Assembly (NCBI GenBank): GCA_030407005.1
Contig: JAUDYN010000002.1
Coordinates: 1,178,001 to 1,242,000, forward strand
DNA: 64,000 nt
Direction of reading: 5' to 3'
From: Desarmillaria ectypa
Taxonomy: Eukaryota > Basidiomycota > Agaricomycetes > Agaricales > Physalacriaceae
The translations under genes and the position numbers were made by a program. The notes under the pieces are model-generated. The model was not told the DNA's origin and did not search any database. It worked only from the letters and a program-made list of their open reading frames with translations. How positions within the stretch are numbered: the stretch's first letter is position 1; every line of letters begins with the position of its first letter. Positions 46,891 through 57,882 of this stretch are shown piece by piece.

Positions 46891-48888
46891 ATGTCTCTAC
46901 CTGTTCTTCTTCCAAAGAACGCGCTACCTCAGCCGTCTGTCAACTCGCACCTCGAATGGACACCCAAAAAGCACCTTTTACCTCCGCAACCACCTCCCGT
47001 TGATGACGCCAAGATTCAAGAGCAAGAACTGGCAAATAGCCGACAGATGTTAGATGGCAAAATTATCAAGAAGACGCGGCCAAGGAAGACAGTAGATTAT
47101 TACGGAGGAATGGGTCGATGGGCATTGGTATGACTTCCCATCACAAAAGCCATATACTGAACACAGTACAGATGCGCAAGTTGCGCCCTAATTCTACCTA
47201 TGTGCCCCAGCTGCGGCCAACACCGCCATATATCATTAACGTGCGATGTTCCAATTAGTTACTAGGCGCGTCTGTAAAACTCTTCCCCACAGTTATTACC
47301 CCCCAAAGCATATCCGGACAATTCATCTACATCCTTGTGTACAAAATTCATCCATACTTCAACAAATAAAATTCGTTGCCCCGTGAACATCGTGACGGTT
47401 CGTGCTTCTCTTGTCGAGTGAGTGGGAAAATCACCGACAACTCAATAATTCAGTGGACGCCCGAAGGGAGACGCGTCCTAACAGGTTCAACCAGTGGAGA
47501 GTTCACTCTCTGGAATGGACTCACATTCAATTTCGAAACTATCCTTCAAGCCCACGATAGCGCTATTTGCACCTTCAGCTTCACGCACTCTGGCGCATAT
47601 TTAGTATCAGCAGACAAGAGCGGCGTCATCAAATACTTCGAGCCCAACATGAACAACTTGACAGCATGGCAAGGATCCAGCTCGCGGGAAGCCATACGTG
47701 GTATTAGCTTCAGCCCAGACGATCGTCGGTTTGCGACTGCAAGCGACGACTCAAGTGTTCGTATATGGTCTTTTGCAGAGAGCCGAGTGGAGAGTGTTCT
47801 AACGGGTTGAGTGGTTGGTTTTCATACAACTGGAAGACAACTGACTTCATTCCAAGGGCATGGTTGGGATGTAAAATGTGTCCAGTGGCATCCGTCTAAA
47901 GGCTTGCTTGTTTCTGGAAGTAAAGACAACCAGATAAAATTCTGGGATCCTCGAACGGGTACCGTTTTGTCTACCTTGTGCGTCAGTTCACTATGCGAGG
48001 TTCTTTTCATGCTCAATCCAGCCTGCTGTAGACACCAGCATAAGAACACTATCCAAGCGTTAGCTTGGTCACCCAACGGTAACATGGTTGCCAGTGCTTC
48101 TCGCGACCAAACCGTTCGTGTCTTCGATATCCGCGCCATGAAAGAATTCCGGATACTCAAAGGACACAAAAAGGAGGTTTGCTGTGCGTGCCTGTCTCAT
48201 ATTCTCTGCATGGAACTCTGATGGCAGCATTCATATAGCCGTTGCATGGCATCCCATACACCCCATTCTTGTCTCTGGAGGCTCTGAAGGCGCCGTTCTT
48301 CACTGGGATCTAGGTGCAGAAGACGAAACGCTGAGTCAACCCGTATCCTCGCCACGTGCTACCCTCTCTCAAGCACATGACTCCAATGTATGGTCTATGG
48401 CCTTTCATCCTCTTGGCCACCTCCTCGTCACCGCATCCAATGACCACACCACCCGATTTTGGTGCCGTGAACGCCCTGGTGATGCTTCTTCTGTCTTCTC
48501 CGGGGGCGGAGAGAAACCACCAGAAATTATCGATACTAGTGGTCAGGACGAGGAAGACGACGCAATGGTGCCTGGCTTCAGTTATGGTGGAAACGGGGAG
48601 TGGTGGGGCAAAGAGGAGGAAGGAGAGCGCAGTAGGGAGTACAACGGAGATGATGGGCATGGTAAAAGTAATTGGGACAATGGGGGAGATGACGATTTCA
48701 TCCCTGGAATTGGTGGCGGACCTCCACCCCCACCTAGGCTACCCCCGCCACAAGAAGATTCATACGGTCATGGAGGAGATGAATGGGGCAAGAACAGCCA
48801 TGGTGGAGGTGATTGGGACAGGGGAGAACGTAGACAATCTCGCTACAACGACAGTTGGGGTTCGAGGAGAGGGGGAGGGAGATACTGA
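46891..48888 (+). CDS. PFS2: polyadenylation factor subunit Pfs2 (WDR33 family)
   Basis: WD40 scaffold of the cleavage and polyadenylation factor, needed for mRNA 3'-end formation. The start at 46891 gives [20 protein letters not shown]. The family signature is clear: [18 protein letters not shown], then [29 protein letters not shown] and [16 protein letters not shown], with [20 protein letters not shown] opening the first blade. Six or seven WD repeats follow ([67 protein letters not shown]). The tail after 48500 is rich in Gly, Asp, Trp and Pro ([27 protein letters not shown] at the end). Introns were placed at about 47128, 47244, 47395, 47810, 47979 and 48178. Estimated length is about 560 residues. 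The Gly-rich tail is more like WDR33 than the short yeast protein. Confidence 0.93.
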
Positions 48889-49191
48889 AATTGTGTTGAT
48901 CTACGACTACACATATATTGCTTGTCAGGATATGAAAATATGCGAGTCGATCTCTTTGAGTCACTCTCGAGAAAGCCTAGTATGGCGATCCCAGTCTGTT
49001 TCCAAAAAGTATGTACGATTCCGAGCTCGATATACTATGTATAGAAGTCCTTTGGTATTGATTTGACTATGAATGAGAGAATCGCGAAGGTGATGATACA
49101 CTGGGAAAAGAACTTTACAATTTTGACCTGTGTAAGAATGAGACTGTTACGGTTCGTAGGGAATACTATACAGCACCATACTTCAAAACAA
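48889..49191. terminator. shared 3' flank of convergent genes
   Basis: About 300 bases between the stop codons of PFS2 and the dehydrogenase gene, which point at each other. AT-rich with TATGTATAG and similar efficiency-type elements near 49035 on the plus strand. I see no other gene. Confidence 0.4.
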
Positions 49192-50412
49192 TTATACTTT
49201 TGTTTCAAGGAACTTATAGACAGACGAGAAATCTTTCCCTTCAAGTTCCGGTGAGACTCGAACCATCCTGGCGTATATCTGCGCAGCGGCGTCTCCCATG
49301 GGAAGAGGTGTTCCTGTTTGCACTCCAATATCCGCCGCTAAGCCCATATCCTACTCAAAGTCAAGAAACAATAGCCACTGAAGGATAGTGTTTCTCATAC
49401 CTTGAGCATCAGGCTTGTCGCAAACCCTCCTTCATAGTCACGGTCACACGGCGGAGATAGATCTGGCAAAGCTTTGGGTACCGGGTTATTGACGGACATG
49501 GACCAGCAATTCCCAGTTGATGAACCGATGACGCTCGACAGGACGACGGGATCAAGGCCGAGTCTCTTCCCCAGTAGCATGGCTTCGGCAGTAGCAATTT
49601 GCTGAACACCTAGCATGAGCTAAAAGAGAAGGTCATTGATCTGAGTACAGTGTGAGATCCTCCCGAATGCTAACATTGTTGCAGATTTTAGCTCCAAGAC
49701 CAGCACCAGACGGACCGCAATGGATGACTCTTTGACCCATGAGAGAGAGAATAGAGTATGATCTATCAAAAGCTGATTCTGTTCCGCCAACAAGGAATGT
49801 GAGAGTTCCTGCCTTAGCTCCAGCGACGCCTTATACATACGAGTTGGCACGTTCAATAGGCGGCAGACAAAAGAACATTTCCTTACCACCAGATACCGGC
49901 GCATCGACAGTCTGAATGCCCAGATTGTTCAACTGGGAGGCAAGTTCTTGGGCAACTGAGACATCCAAAGTAGTCGAATCGATGGCAAGTGAGTCCCGCA
50001 TTACGTCGGGAGGAAGCGCGCATAGACCGGGAATGATACTTTCATTGTATACTTGCTTGACTTGGGGAGAAGATGGAAGCATTGTTATCACTGTCTGGGA
50101 CGATATGGCGGCCCTAGACATTGATTGAATGGTAACTCTTATCTTAATCACGTTGAATACTCACACGTCTGGGGTCAGTGCAGTATGGATCTGGGCACGA
50201 GGAAACTGCGAAAGGAATTTCCTGCAAAATTCATCTGCACGATCGGGTACTGCATCGCACACGACGAAGTGAGCGTCGCCTTCTTGCGCATGCTGTTTCG
50301 AAAAGAGGTTGTAGGCCATCTCGAAACCCATGCGGCCCAAACCGACAAAGGCAGTGCTCTTGGGCCGCAAGGTGATACGAGCTAGAGGGTCCAGCAGACG
50401 AAGAGACGTCAT
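49192..50412 (-). CDS. 3-hydroxyisobutyrate dehydrogenase, mitochondrial
   Basis: NAD-dependent enzyme of valine catabolism that oxidises 3-hydroxyisobutyrate to methylmalonate semialdehyde. The start at 50412 (MTSLRLLDPLARITLRPKS) gives a basic, amphipathic leader typical of mitochondrial import; an in-frame ATG at 50445 adds MLPALLHLLLS. Next come the Rossmann motif AFVGLGRMGFEMAYNLF, then ISSQTVITMLPSSPQV, the substrate-site motif IQTVDAPVSGG followed by GVAGAKAGTLTFLVGG, and ICNNMLMLGVQQIATAEAML with the catalytic-Lys region (GAKICNN). The C-terminal part (STGNCWSMSVNNPVPKALPD; FATSLMLKDMGLAADIGVQT) ends VYKFLETKV at 49192. Motifs are intact and the estimated length of about 340-350 residues is normal. 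Introns fall near 50155, 49880, 49670 and 49385. Confidence 0.92.
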
Positions 50413-50858
50413 GCTAAGTAGAAGGTGAAGAAGTGCGGGGAGCACCGCTGCGGTCTGTGCGGGGTTGTGGGGAAGGCATGACCGGCTATTGAAAGACCGA
50501 GTTCCGTTCCGAGTTCCGGTCCGATTCGACCAATCCCTTGCTCCTCCTCATCGTGAGTCCTTTGGAACTCGTGGATCGAAGAACAGCAAAAAACTTGTGC
50601 AGGAGGCTCGATGGGGCGACTTGGGAATATTTGGAAACGATAGGCTATGTTTGGCTTATGTTTGTATAAGGTCCGGGATAACCCGAGTCGGCGCGAACAG
50701 TCTAGAGCGCAGCAATCGATCATATGCATTCTCTAAATACCAAAGTCTGAAGGTGTAGTCTCCCCTTCCCTCTGTCTAGACCTTGCCTTGTCTCAAGGGC
50801 CACAGTAGCGCTTGTTTTCCATTGCCGATATATTTTCGACTCTTGTATATCGTTATCA

Positions 50859-52450
50859 ATGACTTCTTCCGACCCTGTACCCATTCCACTACCATCATCA
50901 ATGGACGCCGACCTCAACACTGACAATCTACCTACATACGATACTGACCTATCCCTTGCCTCCCCATCGTACTCTGCGCACCCCGGCCTTACTGAGATAA
51001 GTCTTCATCCCGAGCCATTTTCGCCAGAGATATCATCCTCTACGCATCATTGGTCATGCGAAACGAAACATATGAGGATAGACTTGGGCCCTCACATATG
51101 GGGGCTTACTTCCCCAAGCTACGGACTTCGAGGAACAGTGGTTGGTAGTGTCAAGTTTCTGGAGCAACGCCAACATGTTGAACAAGTCACTGTTTCGGTA
51201 TGCGACTTTTTGTTCAATTCTTGACGGCTCTTCATTCACACTACCCAGTTCGAAGGTCGTCTAACGACTTTCCGCCCTTATAGGGGCACCAATAGCGATG
51301 CCACTTCATCAATAGTTTCTCGCACTTTCCCATTATACACCTCCTGTATGGGATGCGTATTCGACTGGGAAGCAGAACATCAATTCTCGATACCCATCCC
51401 CACTGAAATAAATACCCCTGGTGGAGGTACTGCTCCTACACCTCCCTCATTTAACTGTTATTTCTATGGTTCCGCCCTGGAGGTCACCTATACAATAAAG
51501 ATTGATATGGTCCATAAAGGAAACCTAAACAATCTACGCAGACATGAAACGTATGGCTTTCTTCCCACTGATGCAACAAGCTTACTGATCTTGTCCATAG
51601 AAAATCAATACCCGTTTATTATTTGCCAAAGACCCACCCAGTGGATCCACCCCTTTCTACTATTCCCAGACCCTCTCGACTGAGCGAAGAAACCGACATC
51701 TACCTACACTGGTTGGACCGCGTTCACACAGCCCCGGCGACACCATCCTGGACAAACACTAAATGTAAATCAGACCTGGACTATTTTATGAAATCTGTAT
51801 ATGTGCATATTCCTCTGATCATCTCGGTGATTGTACTTACCTCGGTAACGTAGGTTTCAATACCCACCCCGCAACGATTCTCTGCCGGAGACGACATACC
51901 CTTTGCCGTCAGCCTTTTATTTTCTAAAGAGCCCTACTTTGCCAAGTTGCTCACCCGCTGCATACGAATTGTACTACTAAAACGTATCTCCTTCGGACCG
52001 AAGAAGAAGACTTTCAATTCAAAACCTGAAGAGAATGACGATTCAAACTACAGCGAGTGGGTCCTCACCTCTGGCCAGCTGAAATATCAGAACGAATTTG
52101 CAGAGGGTGTGCGACTACTACGAGGGTATGTAAAAGCTGGGGCAGCAGGGAAGGAGAGCTCGTGGTTAGTTGATTCTGTCGGTGTTCAGGTGCTTCCCCT
52201 TGCACTCTTTGACGTACACGATAACTGACTTCTGGGACTGCAGTACGTGATACGCGTTACCGTTGTGCCACCAAAGAATCTGGCAGACCACATACCGATT
52301 TTTCACCACGAAGAGATTGTGGAATTGACCACGGACCACTGGGGGCCCTCCCCACAACCTGTTATTAACGGTATACCCACTCCAGCTATCGGGTTAGCGA
52401 GTGACCCGCAATCGAATTGGATTGGGAACACCGTCTACACTGTTGTATGA
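50859..52450 (+). CDS. arrestin-like domain protein
   Basis: Probable alpha-arrestin-type adaptor; such fungal proteins often link membrane cargo to ubiquitin ligases. The start at 50859 gives MTSSDPVPIPLPSSMDADLN and a Pro-rich PTYDTDLSLASPSY stretch. Beta-strand-rich arrestin N-domain patterns follow: YGLRGTVVGSVKFLEQRQHV; FEGRLTTFRPYRGTN; FDWEAEHQFSIPIPTEINTP; PPSFNCYFYGSALEVTYTIK. The C-domain includes ISVIVLTSV, then FSAGDDIPFAVSLLFSKEPY, ISFGPKKKT and VIRVTVVPPKNLADHIPIFH, ending DPQSNWIGNTVYTVV at 52450. Introns near 51198, 51600, 51800 and 52190 fit. Estimated length is about 430-450 residues. No PPxY motif was noted in the parts I could read, so ubiquitin-ligase binding is unproven. 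The family call rests on fold-type patterns, not a signature motif. Confidence 0.72.
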
Positions 52451-53025
52451 ATGTGATGACGTCAAATGATAAGGATTTGCCGTGCTACTAAATTTAGCCA
52501 TCTCGCCATCTTGGAAAGTTGAACGTTAAACCGTGTTGTCCACTTGGACCCATCACGATGATCGACACTTGTCTCGAGGGGTTGACCAGCGATTATCGTC
52601 AGCCGAATAGCTAACCAAATTGAAATCGGGTTCAGCAGTAGTCTTATGACTTGCTCCAAGTTTGTTACTCGCAACATTTCAGTTTGGATAGCCTCTATCA
52701 GCAGTAATTTTGTTTGTGGACAGGCCACTTCGATGGCCTCATGATCTCGTCCAGGACCCTTGAATACATCGTCCCTCCCCTCTGGTGCTATCTTTACCAG
52801 AACAGTTGTCAACTATTTAGTTGATGATCGTCCGATAACAACCTCTCTGCCTGTTTTATCCTTGTTCGGATGGCATCTTTCCGTTATCGCTTTTATGGGT
52901 GACGCTATACATCCGACACCAATGTTGGCGCTATAAAAAGGTCGGTCTATGTTTGCTTCTCGACTAACAATTTGTCCCAGGAACCTCGTTGGCTACCCCA
53001 ATAAACATCGTTCCGATCGATAAGA
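52451..53025. other. intergenic stretch with TATA box
   Basis: No recognised gene. A minus-strand frame at 52462-52812 (116 codons, MTTVLVKIAPEGRDDVFKGP) is intact but matches nothing I know. On the plus strand CTATAAAAAG near 52931 lies about 95 bases before the ATG at 53026 and looks like a good core promoter for the frame that follows. Confidence 0.35.
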
Positions 53026-54110
53026 ATGGCCGTTCCAACTTCCTGTTGTCCAAGTTACGTCTGGAACAAGAAACCGGACGAGTACGTTTTGGATGACTTC
53101 CCTGTTTCTTCGCAAGTCATGGCTAAAAGCAAATCCAACGTCCCAGATCTTGAAAGACAGCTTACCATTCTCAGGTATGTCCTGGCGTTTCGGAGACGGA
53201 TTACCTGGGTTTTAATAGCGCGGTAGAACTGATCATTTAATGTTCAAGGCTCCCGGAAGCACCCCAGAATTTTGGAAATTAATCAATGATTCTGACCCGC
53301 CCCAACACTGAATGGAGAGATCATCATGTCGGTAGTAAAAAGGAACCATGAATCCACTTATGGTGCTCTTTACTACACACGATGTGAGTTTTGCTTTCGG
53401 TTTAAATTTTGATGCCGTTTGTAAATTTATGTTGCAACAGCCTTTACAGATCCTGATTCCTGAAGTGTATTTTATTGGCGTTTATTTTAGGCGTCTGTGC
53501 TGGTATACGTTCGTCCGCCTTGACGATACATAACTCCAAGGATACACAATTGGCACTTCGCAAGACCATGGCATCGAATGGCATCGCACGTACGTGAAGA
53601 TTCAGCGATTCGGTACCGCGTGGATCCATATTAATAGTCACGCATCCATAACGAATGAAACGGTTAGCGTGGGCCCTATCCTTCGTCTCTGGAATTTAAT
53701 TTCAAAGCTGCTACTTTATGCTGTCTTTGGAACCTTCCGAGATGAAAACGCGGAATGAGTCAAATGGGCTTTGACTCAGATATTGTTCTTGATCAAGCCA
53801 CCAAAACTTCTCGCCGGGGATAATGAAACATTAGACCTCCATTTTGTGTTATCCACGTTCATCATGGTGGATGAGGTTGTCGTTATCGATGGAATGACAT
53901 TCGTATGGCGCTATCAAATTGGGGTCCACTTCCTGATCATCGTGCGCAGTGGATACTCTGATTACTACTCGAACTTTGTCCCTTGTCTTGCCGTACCTTC
54001 TCAACATACATTGCGGCGACATACACGTTTGATGCCATCCTTTTTCCGACGCTGGCGGAGTACTGCGTTGACGGTGTCTGATATTGGAAATGTCATGCCG
54101 TGAGCTGGCT
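53026..54110 (+). CDS. possible unknown multi-exon gene, exon structure unsettled
   Basis: I do not recognise this product. An ATG at 53026, downstream of a TATA box, opens MAVPTSCCPSYVWNKKPDEY and runs to SNVPDLERQLTILR before a good donor (GTATGT near 53174). Further coding-like stretches on the plus strand are SALTIHNSKDTQLALRKTMA (about 53480-53590, followed by donor GTACGTGAAG), RFGTAWIHINSHASI (about 53605-53650) and KPPKLLAGDNETLDLHFVLS (about 53790-53860). Frames change between them and not all joins have good splice sites. It may be a lineage-specific gene or a decaying one; the end point given is arbitrary. Confidence 0.3.
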
Positions 54111-56114
54111 AGGCTGTCCCGCAGTACTCAGGCGGTGATCCATCCTCAGCCTGATTTTTTTTTCCCAGTAGCGTGATCACCTCGAGGCCTAGGTACATTG
54201 ACTTGGTTGTGGGTGTTGATCTGTCTTTTCGAGTTGTTTTCCGACATGTAGGAAATTCTTCGTCCTTCGAAAACGTGACAGTAATGTCTGGCGTAACGTT
54301 GCTATATTGTTCGATGAGAATCACGAGCTCTCTCTCTCTTATGCTACCGAAGCAGTATTGATTATGAAATCTGGAGACTAACAGTTTACCTGACCAGTGT
54401 GCAAAACCATCCTGGAAGTGTGCGCGTCTTGAGGTACAGCGGAGAGGCATCCGTGATTGATTTTTGGGACGACAGTCCTTCTTGAAAAGATTCACGTATG
54501 CGAGTATCGGCAACGATGATAGTCATCGATAAAATGCTCCTTGTCTTGATGCATGCCGCACGAATCATGTACTTGACTTACGCCGCATTCAACCACACAT
54601 TTCCTAATTCCCATCAGTCCCGACACAATACATTTTCGCTCCCGCCACGCATTTGCAGAAGATACTGCAGACACTCAGTCACTACTTTCGCCGAAGGTCG
54701 ATCTTGGACTCTCATCAAATGTTCGGTGTCAGTAGCCCACATCAGATATCTTTGCCGGATGAGATGGCTCCACGCCATTCTGAGCGCTGTGGGAGAGATA
54801 TTAATTTTCAAGCGAACTCGTGTCAAAGGTCTGATTTTATCCATTGACCTCATGTATTTGGTTGGGTGGTAGGTACTACATACATCGTGTTGGACATATT
54901 TTTTAGAGGCGATCTATCTTAGGACATGTGTGACTCTTGATGGTTGAGTGGGAGGATGGCAACAACAAGATGGCCTTCCGATGTAACAGACAGGGCGAAC
55001 TTTCAGTTACTCTGCGCAGGCTGTCAGTATCATGTTGACAGTGATAGTAGCTAAAAGTGAAAAGACGGCGAACAAGAAGCATGAGCGATGAAGCCAGTTG
55101 CCGATTGGAATCAGAAAGTTGTACGCTCATGAAGAGACGCAGATTATGCGGACACATTTATGGCAGAGGCTTGGAGGTTGTAGATTACCCGGGAAGGACT
55201 ACCAAAGAGAAAGTAGTAAGTGCCGAAAGCAAGCCTTGCGTCAAACGGAGATACGAAGTGAGATGTTTGCAGGAAGGAAAAAGATAGGACTTGCCGGACA
55301 ATAGCGATGATTCTACTGGAGCGCTGCAGCACAGATGAGAACAAACGCATCATCGGGCCGCATGCCGTGAAATCTTTGCCTCTTACTATTCGGTGTGCCC
55401 AATTTTGTCCCAAGGGAGAAACCTCCGGGTTGGATCTTTCAACGGGGAACTGCTAGTCACCTTTGCAAAGAAATTCCGTGCCGTGTTCCGTGACGGGTTG
55501 TGAAATTCTCGCCGCAAGCTTGACTCGAACGCTCGAGGTATAAAGAAGGCGTGGTCACCTTACCTCTGCCTAGAGCCCTTGTGAATGAAAAGACCCCGAA
55601 GATATACACTGGATATGCCCGTATGGTGAAGGTGAAAGTAAACTGAAACCGGAACTTTAAAACTTTTTCCGTGTGTGATGGAACCATGGTGTCCGCACCT
55701 ACGCAAGACTAGTGTCACGTCTTGATTGGTACATGCAGCAGGGGCAGCCAGGGGAAAGAAGACACTTCGGGTGATGGGTGGAGCGAGTGACCACGGTACG
55801 GACGGCGACTAGAAAATTTACCTCCGTTTGCCCTGCTTTCTTCGATATTCATAGCAGACCTGAGTAGTAAGCGTTCGAGGCGAGACGTCCGTAATGGTGT
55901 CCTAGAAAAAATGGAATCACCAGGACGACAAAGCACAAACCTGATCCTGAAGGAGTAGAAGTAAGCTCGCGTCAAGCGGATGACATAAGCGCAACTATTC
56001 TTTCCCTGTCGTCTGCCTGTCTTGCCATTATACTTTATCCTTGACTTATCTCATTCTCTCCTGCTTTTTAATTTTCTACGGTCTTCGCAGGGTGGTCGTT
56101 CAGCATAAGGCTCA
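54111..56114. other. stretch without a recognisable gene
   Basis: There are frames of 60-130 codons on both strands (for example minus 54109-54513 and plus 54498-54872) but none has a motif I know and none extends cleanly through introns. CpG content is normal here, so it is not part of the decayed transposon block. The last 150 bases, pyrimidine-rich (TCATTCTCTCCTGC), are probably the promoter of the next plus-strand gene. Confidence 0.35.
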
Positions 56115-57882
56115 ATGACTGATTCTTCGCAGAAACCCAGTGTCCTCATCTTTGGTGAGCATAGCGCCAACAGCAATGCCTCGCATACTCACATCTATCC
56201 TTATCGACATTTCCAGGCGGTCTGAATACCTATTCGCGTGCGCTCGCAGCGTATCTGGTCCCACTGGAAGGAGATCCATTAGTCTCGGTCCGTATATGTT
56301 GCGTGATGCTGGAATCTTCAATCTGAATCCATTGCAGCATGTACGGATGGTCGATAAATACCAAGTCGCCCCCGCGACTACGTGAGTGAACACCTCCTCG
56401 ATTTCTTGCTGTTGATCGCCAATCATCCATCATCCCAGATATATTGGAGCAGAGTTCCCAAAGGTTCTTGAGAAGCAGGAGGTTGATTATCAGCAGGCAA
56501 ACTTGACAGTTCCGTGTACGTGGAATCGCCTTCCAGTACATTTCCTATATCCTCATAGGAACCAGCCAATATCCCACCGCTCTTTGACCCCCCCGAGGGC
56601 CAGCCCCCATACGATTACGTCTTTGATTTGACTGGCGAAGTGCGCCAGGATCGTACAGATATGGTGCGCTCGTCTCCTAGCTCTTTGCCCTCCAGTCTCA
56701 CCGTGTTTCAGATACAAATCACAACTACATGTAATGTTGCCAGAATACTCGGCGAAGAGGCCGCAAAACGCAAAGTCAAGGCATACGTCCGACTACAGCT
56801 TCCATTCTATGAAACATCAAATAAAGGCCCGTGGGATGAAAAGCAGAACCCAAAACCTTCGGGCACAGTGGGGACTTGGTGGCACGAAACTTTGCGAATG
56901 CTGGCAAACATAGAAGAGTGCGTCTTTGGCCAGGCTTTTTGTCTGGGCTGACCTCAACTTCTCCTCAGCCTCAACTTAGTCATTTTACGGGTCGCGTTGG
57001 GTTATGGCCCTTATACAGATTACGGTACCAGTGAGCGATAGACGCTTTCCATCCGGATACTATTAATCCCGATGAATTGTAGTGGCGTCGTTCATCACGG
57101 TCGCAGCTGTCTATGGCTATATGAATAAGCCCATGAAGTCATTGTAATGGTTTCTTTCGATGATTCATGCGCCTCTGTATCTGACTTTTGTACAGATGGT
57201 CTCCAGGAAAACATCCATCGCATACCGTTCACGTAGAGGATATTGCTGGCGGACTGTGGGCTTGCGCACAGTGGATGGCATCATTGGGTAGGAAGGCAGC
57301 TGACGAGGCCGCAGGGGAGGATATACCATTCCACAATGACAAAAGCAAGCTCAAAGGTATCCCTGAGGCACCCGCACACGACAAGAAGGTCATTGCGCCT
57401 CTGTTCAATCTTGTCAGTGGGTCCCTTATCTCATGTTCCATTCTTCACCAATATTCTTCAGGCCGATGATTCGCAGATGACGTTAGCGGAGATCGGTCAA
57501 GTTTGCACATCGTTCTTTGGCACAACATTTGATTTCTTCAACTTTTTCGAGAACACCATTTTCAAGGTTATGCAGCCCACTTTTTCACCAGTGCCCTACT
57601 AATATCTTCTAACAGCTGAAGGACGACATCGTCGAGGAAATTAATGAACTTCACGTCGGTCACTGGACAGAGATGATTCTTCAGTCTGATCCGCCGATTC
57701 CTAACACGCCTCTGTCCGCCTACATGGACAAGTACTACCTAGAGAAGACCGTCGTAGGGTTCAGTAACTCTAAGATCAAGACCGTGACTGGTTACGAGCT
57801 GAGCAAGCCACGGTTCAATCACGACACGATCAAGGACATGATTGAGAAATGGAAAACTGAGGGCAGTTGGCCTATTTTATGA
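56115..57882 (+). CDS. NAD-dependent epimerase/dehydratase-like reductase (extended SDR, PRISE-like)
   Basis: Short-chain dehydrogenase superfamily protein of the extended, epimerase-like kind. The first exon at 56115 (MTDSSQKPSVLIFG) ends at a donor GTGAGC. The next exon continues GLNTYSRALAAYLVPLEGDP, giving a nucleotide-binding GG..T..R turn. Then HVRMVDKYQVAPATTYIGAE, PYDYVFDLTGEVRQDRTDM, ITTTCNVARILGEEAAKRKV, AYVRLQLPFYETSNKGPWDE, LNLVILRVALGYGPYTDYG, the substrate-domain motif KHPSHTVHVEDIAGGLWACA, and a C-terminal part with YLEKTVVGFSNSKIKTVTGY ending WKTEGSWPIL at 57882. About nine short introns; estimated length about 415 residues. The catalytic YxxxK is not obvious, which is common in some fungal members of unknown substrate. 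It stands alone, with no metabolic neighbours. Confidence 0.75.

Noticed and set aside
48356..49066. 236-codon plus-strand frame
   Set aside because: It overlaps the last exon of PFS2 in another frame. The PFS2 frame carries WD motifs and the Gly-rich tail; this one is a shadow of the biased Gly/Asp codons.
49235..49265. tRNA-like T-arm (GGTTCGAGTCTCACC on the minus strand)
   Set aside because: It is the coding sequence for MVRVSPELE in the dehydrogenase gene, and no acceptor stem or anticodon arm surrounds it.
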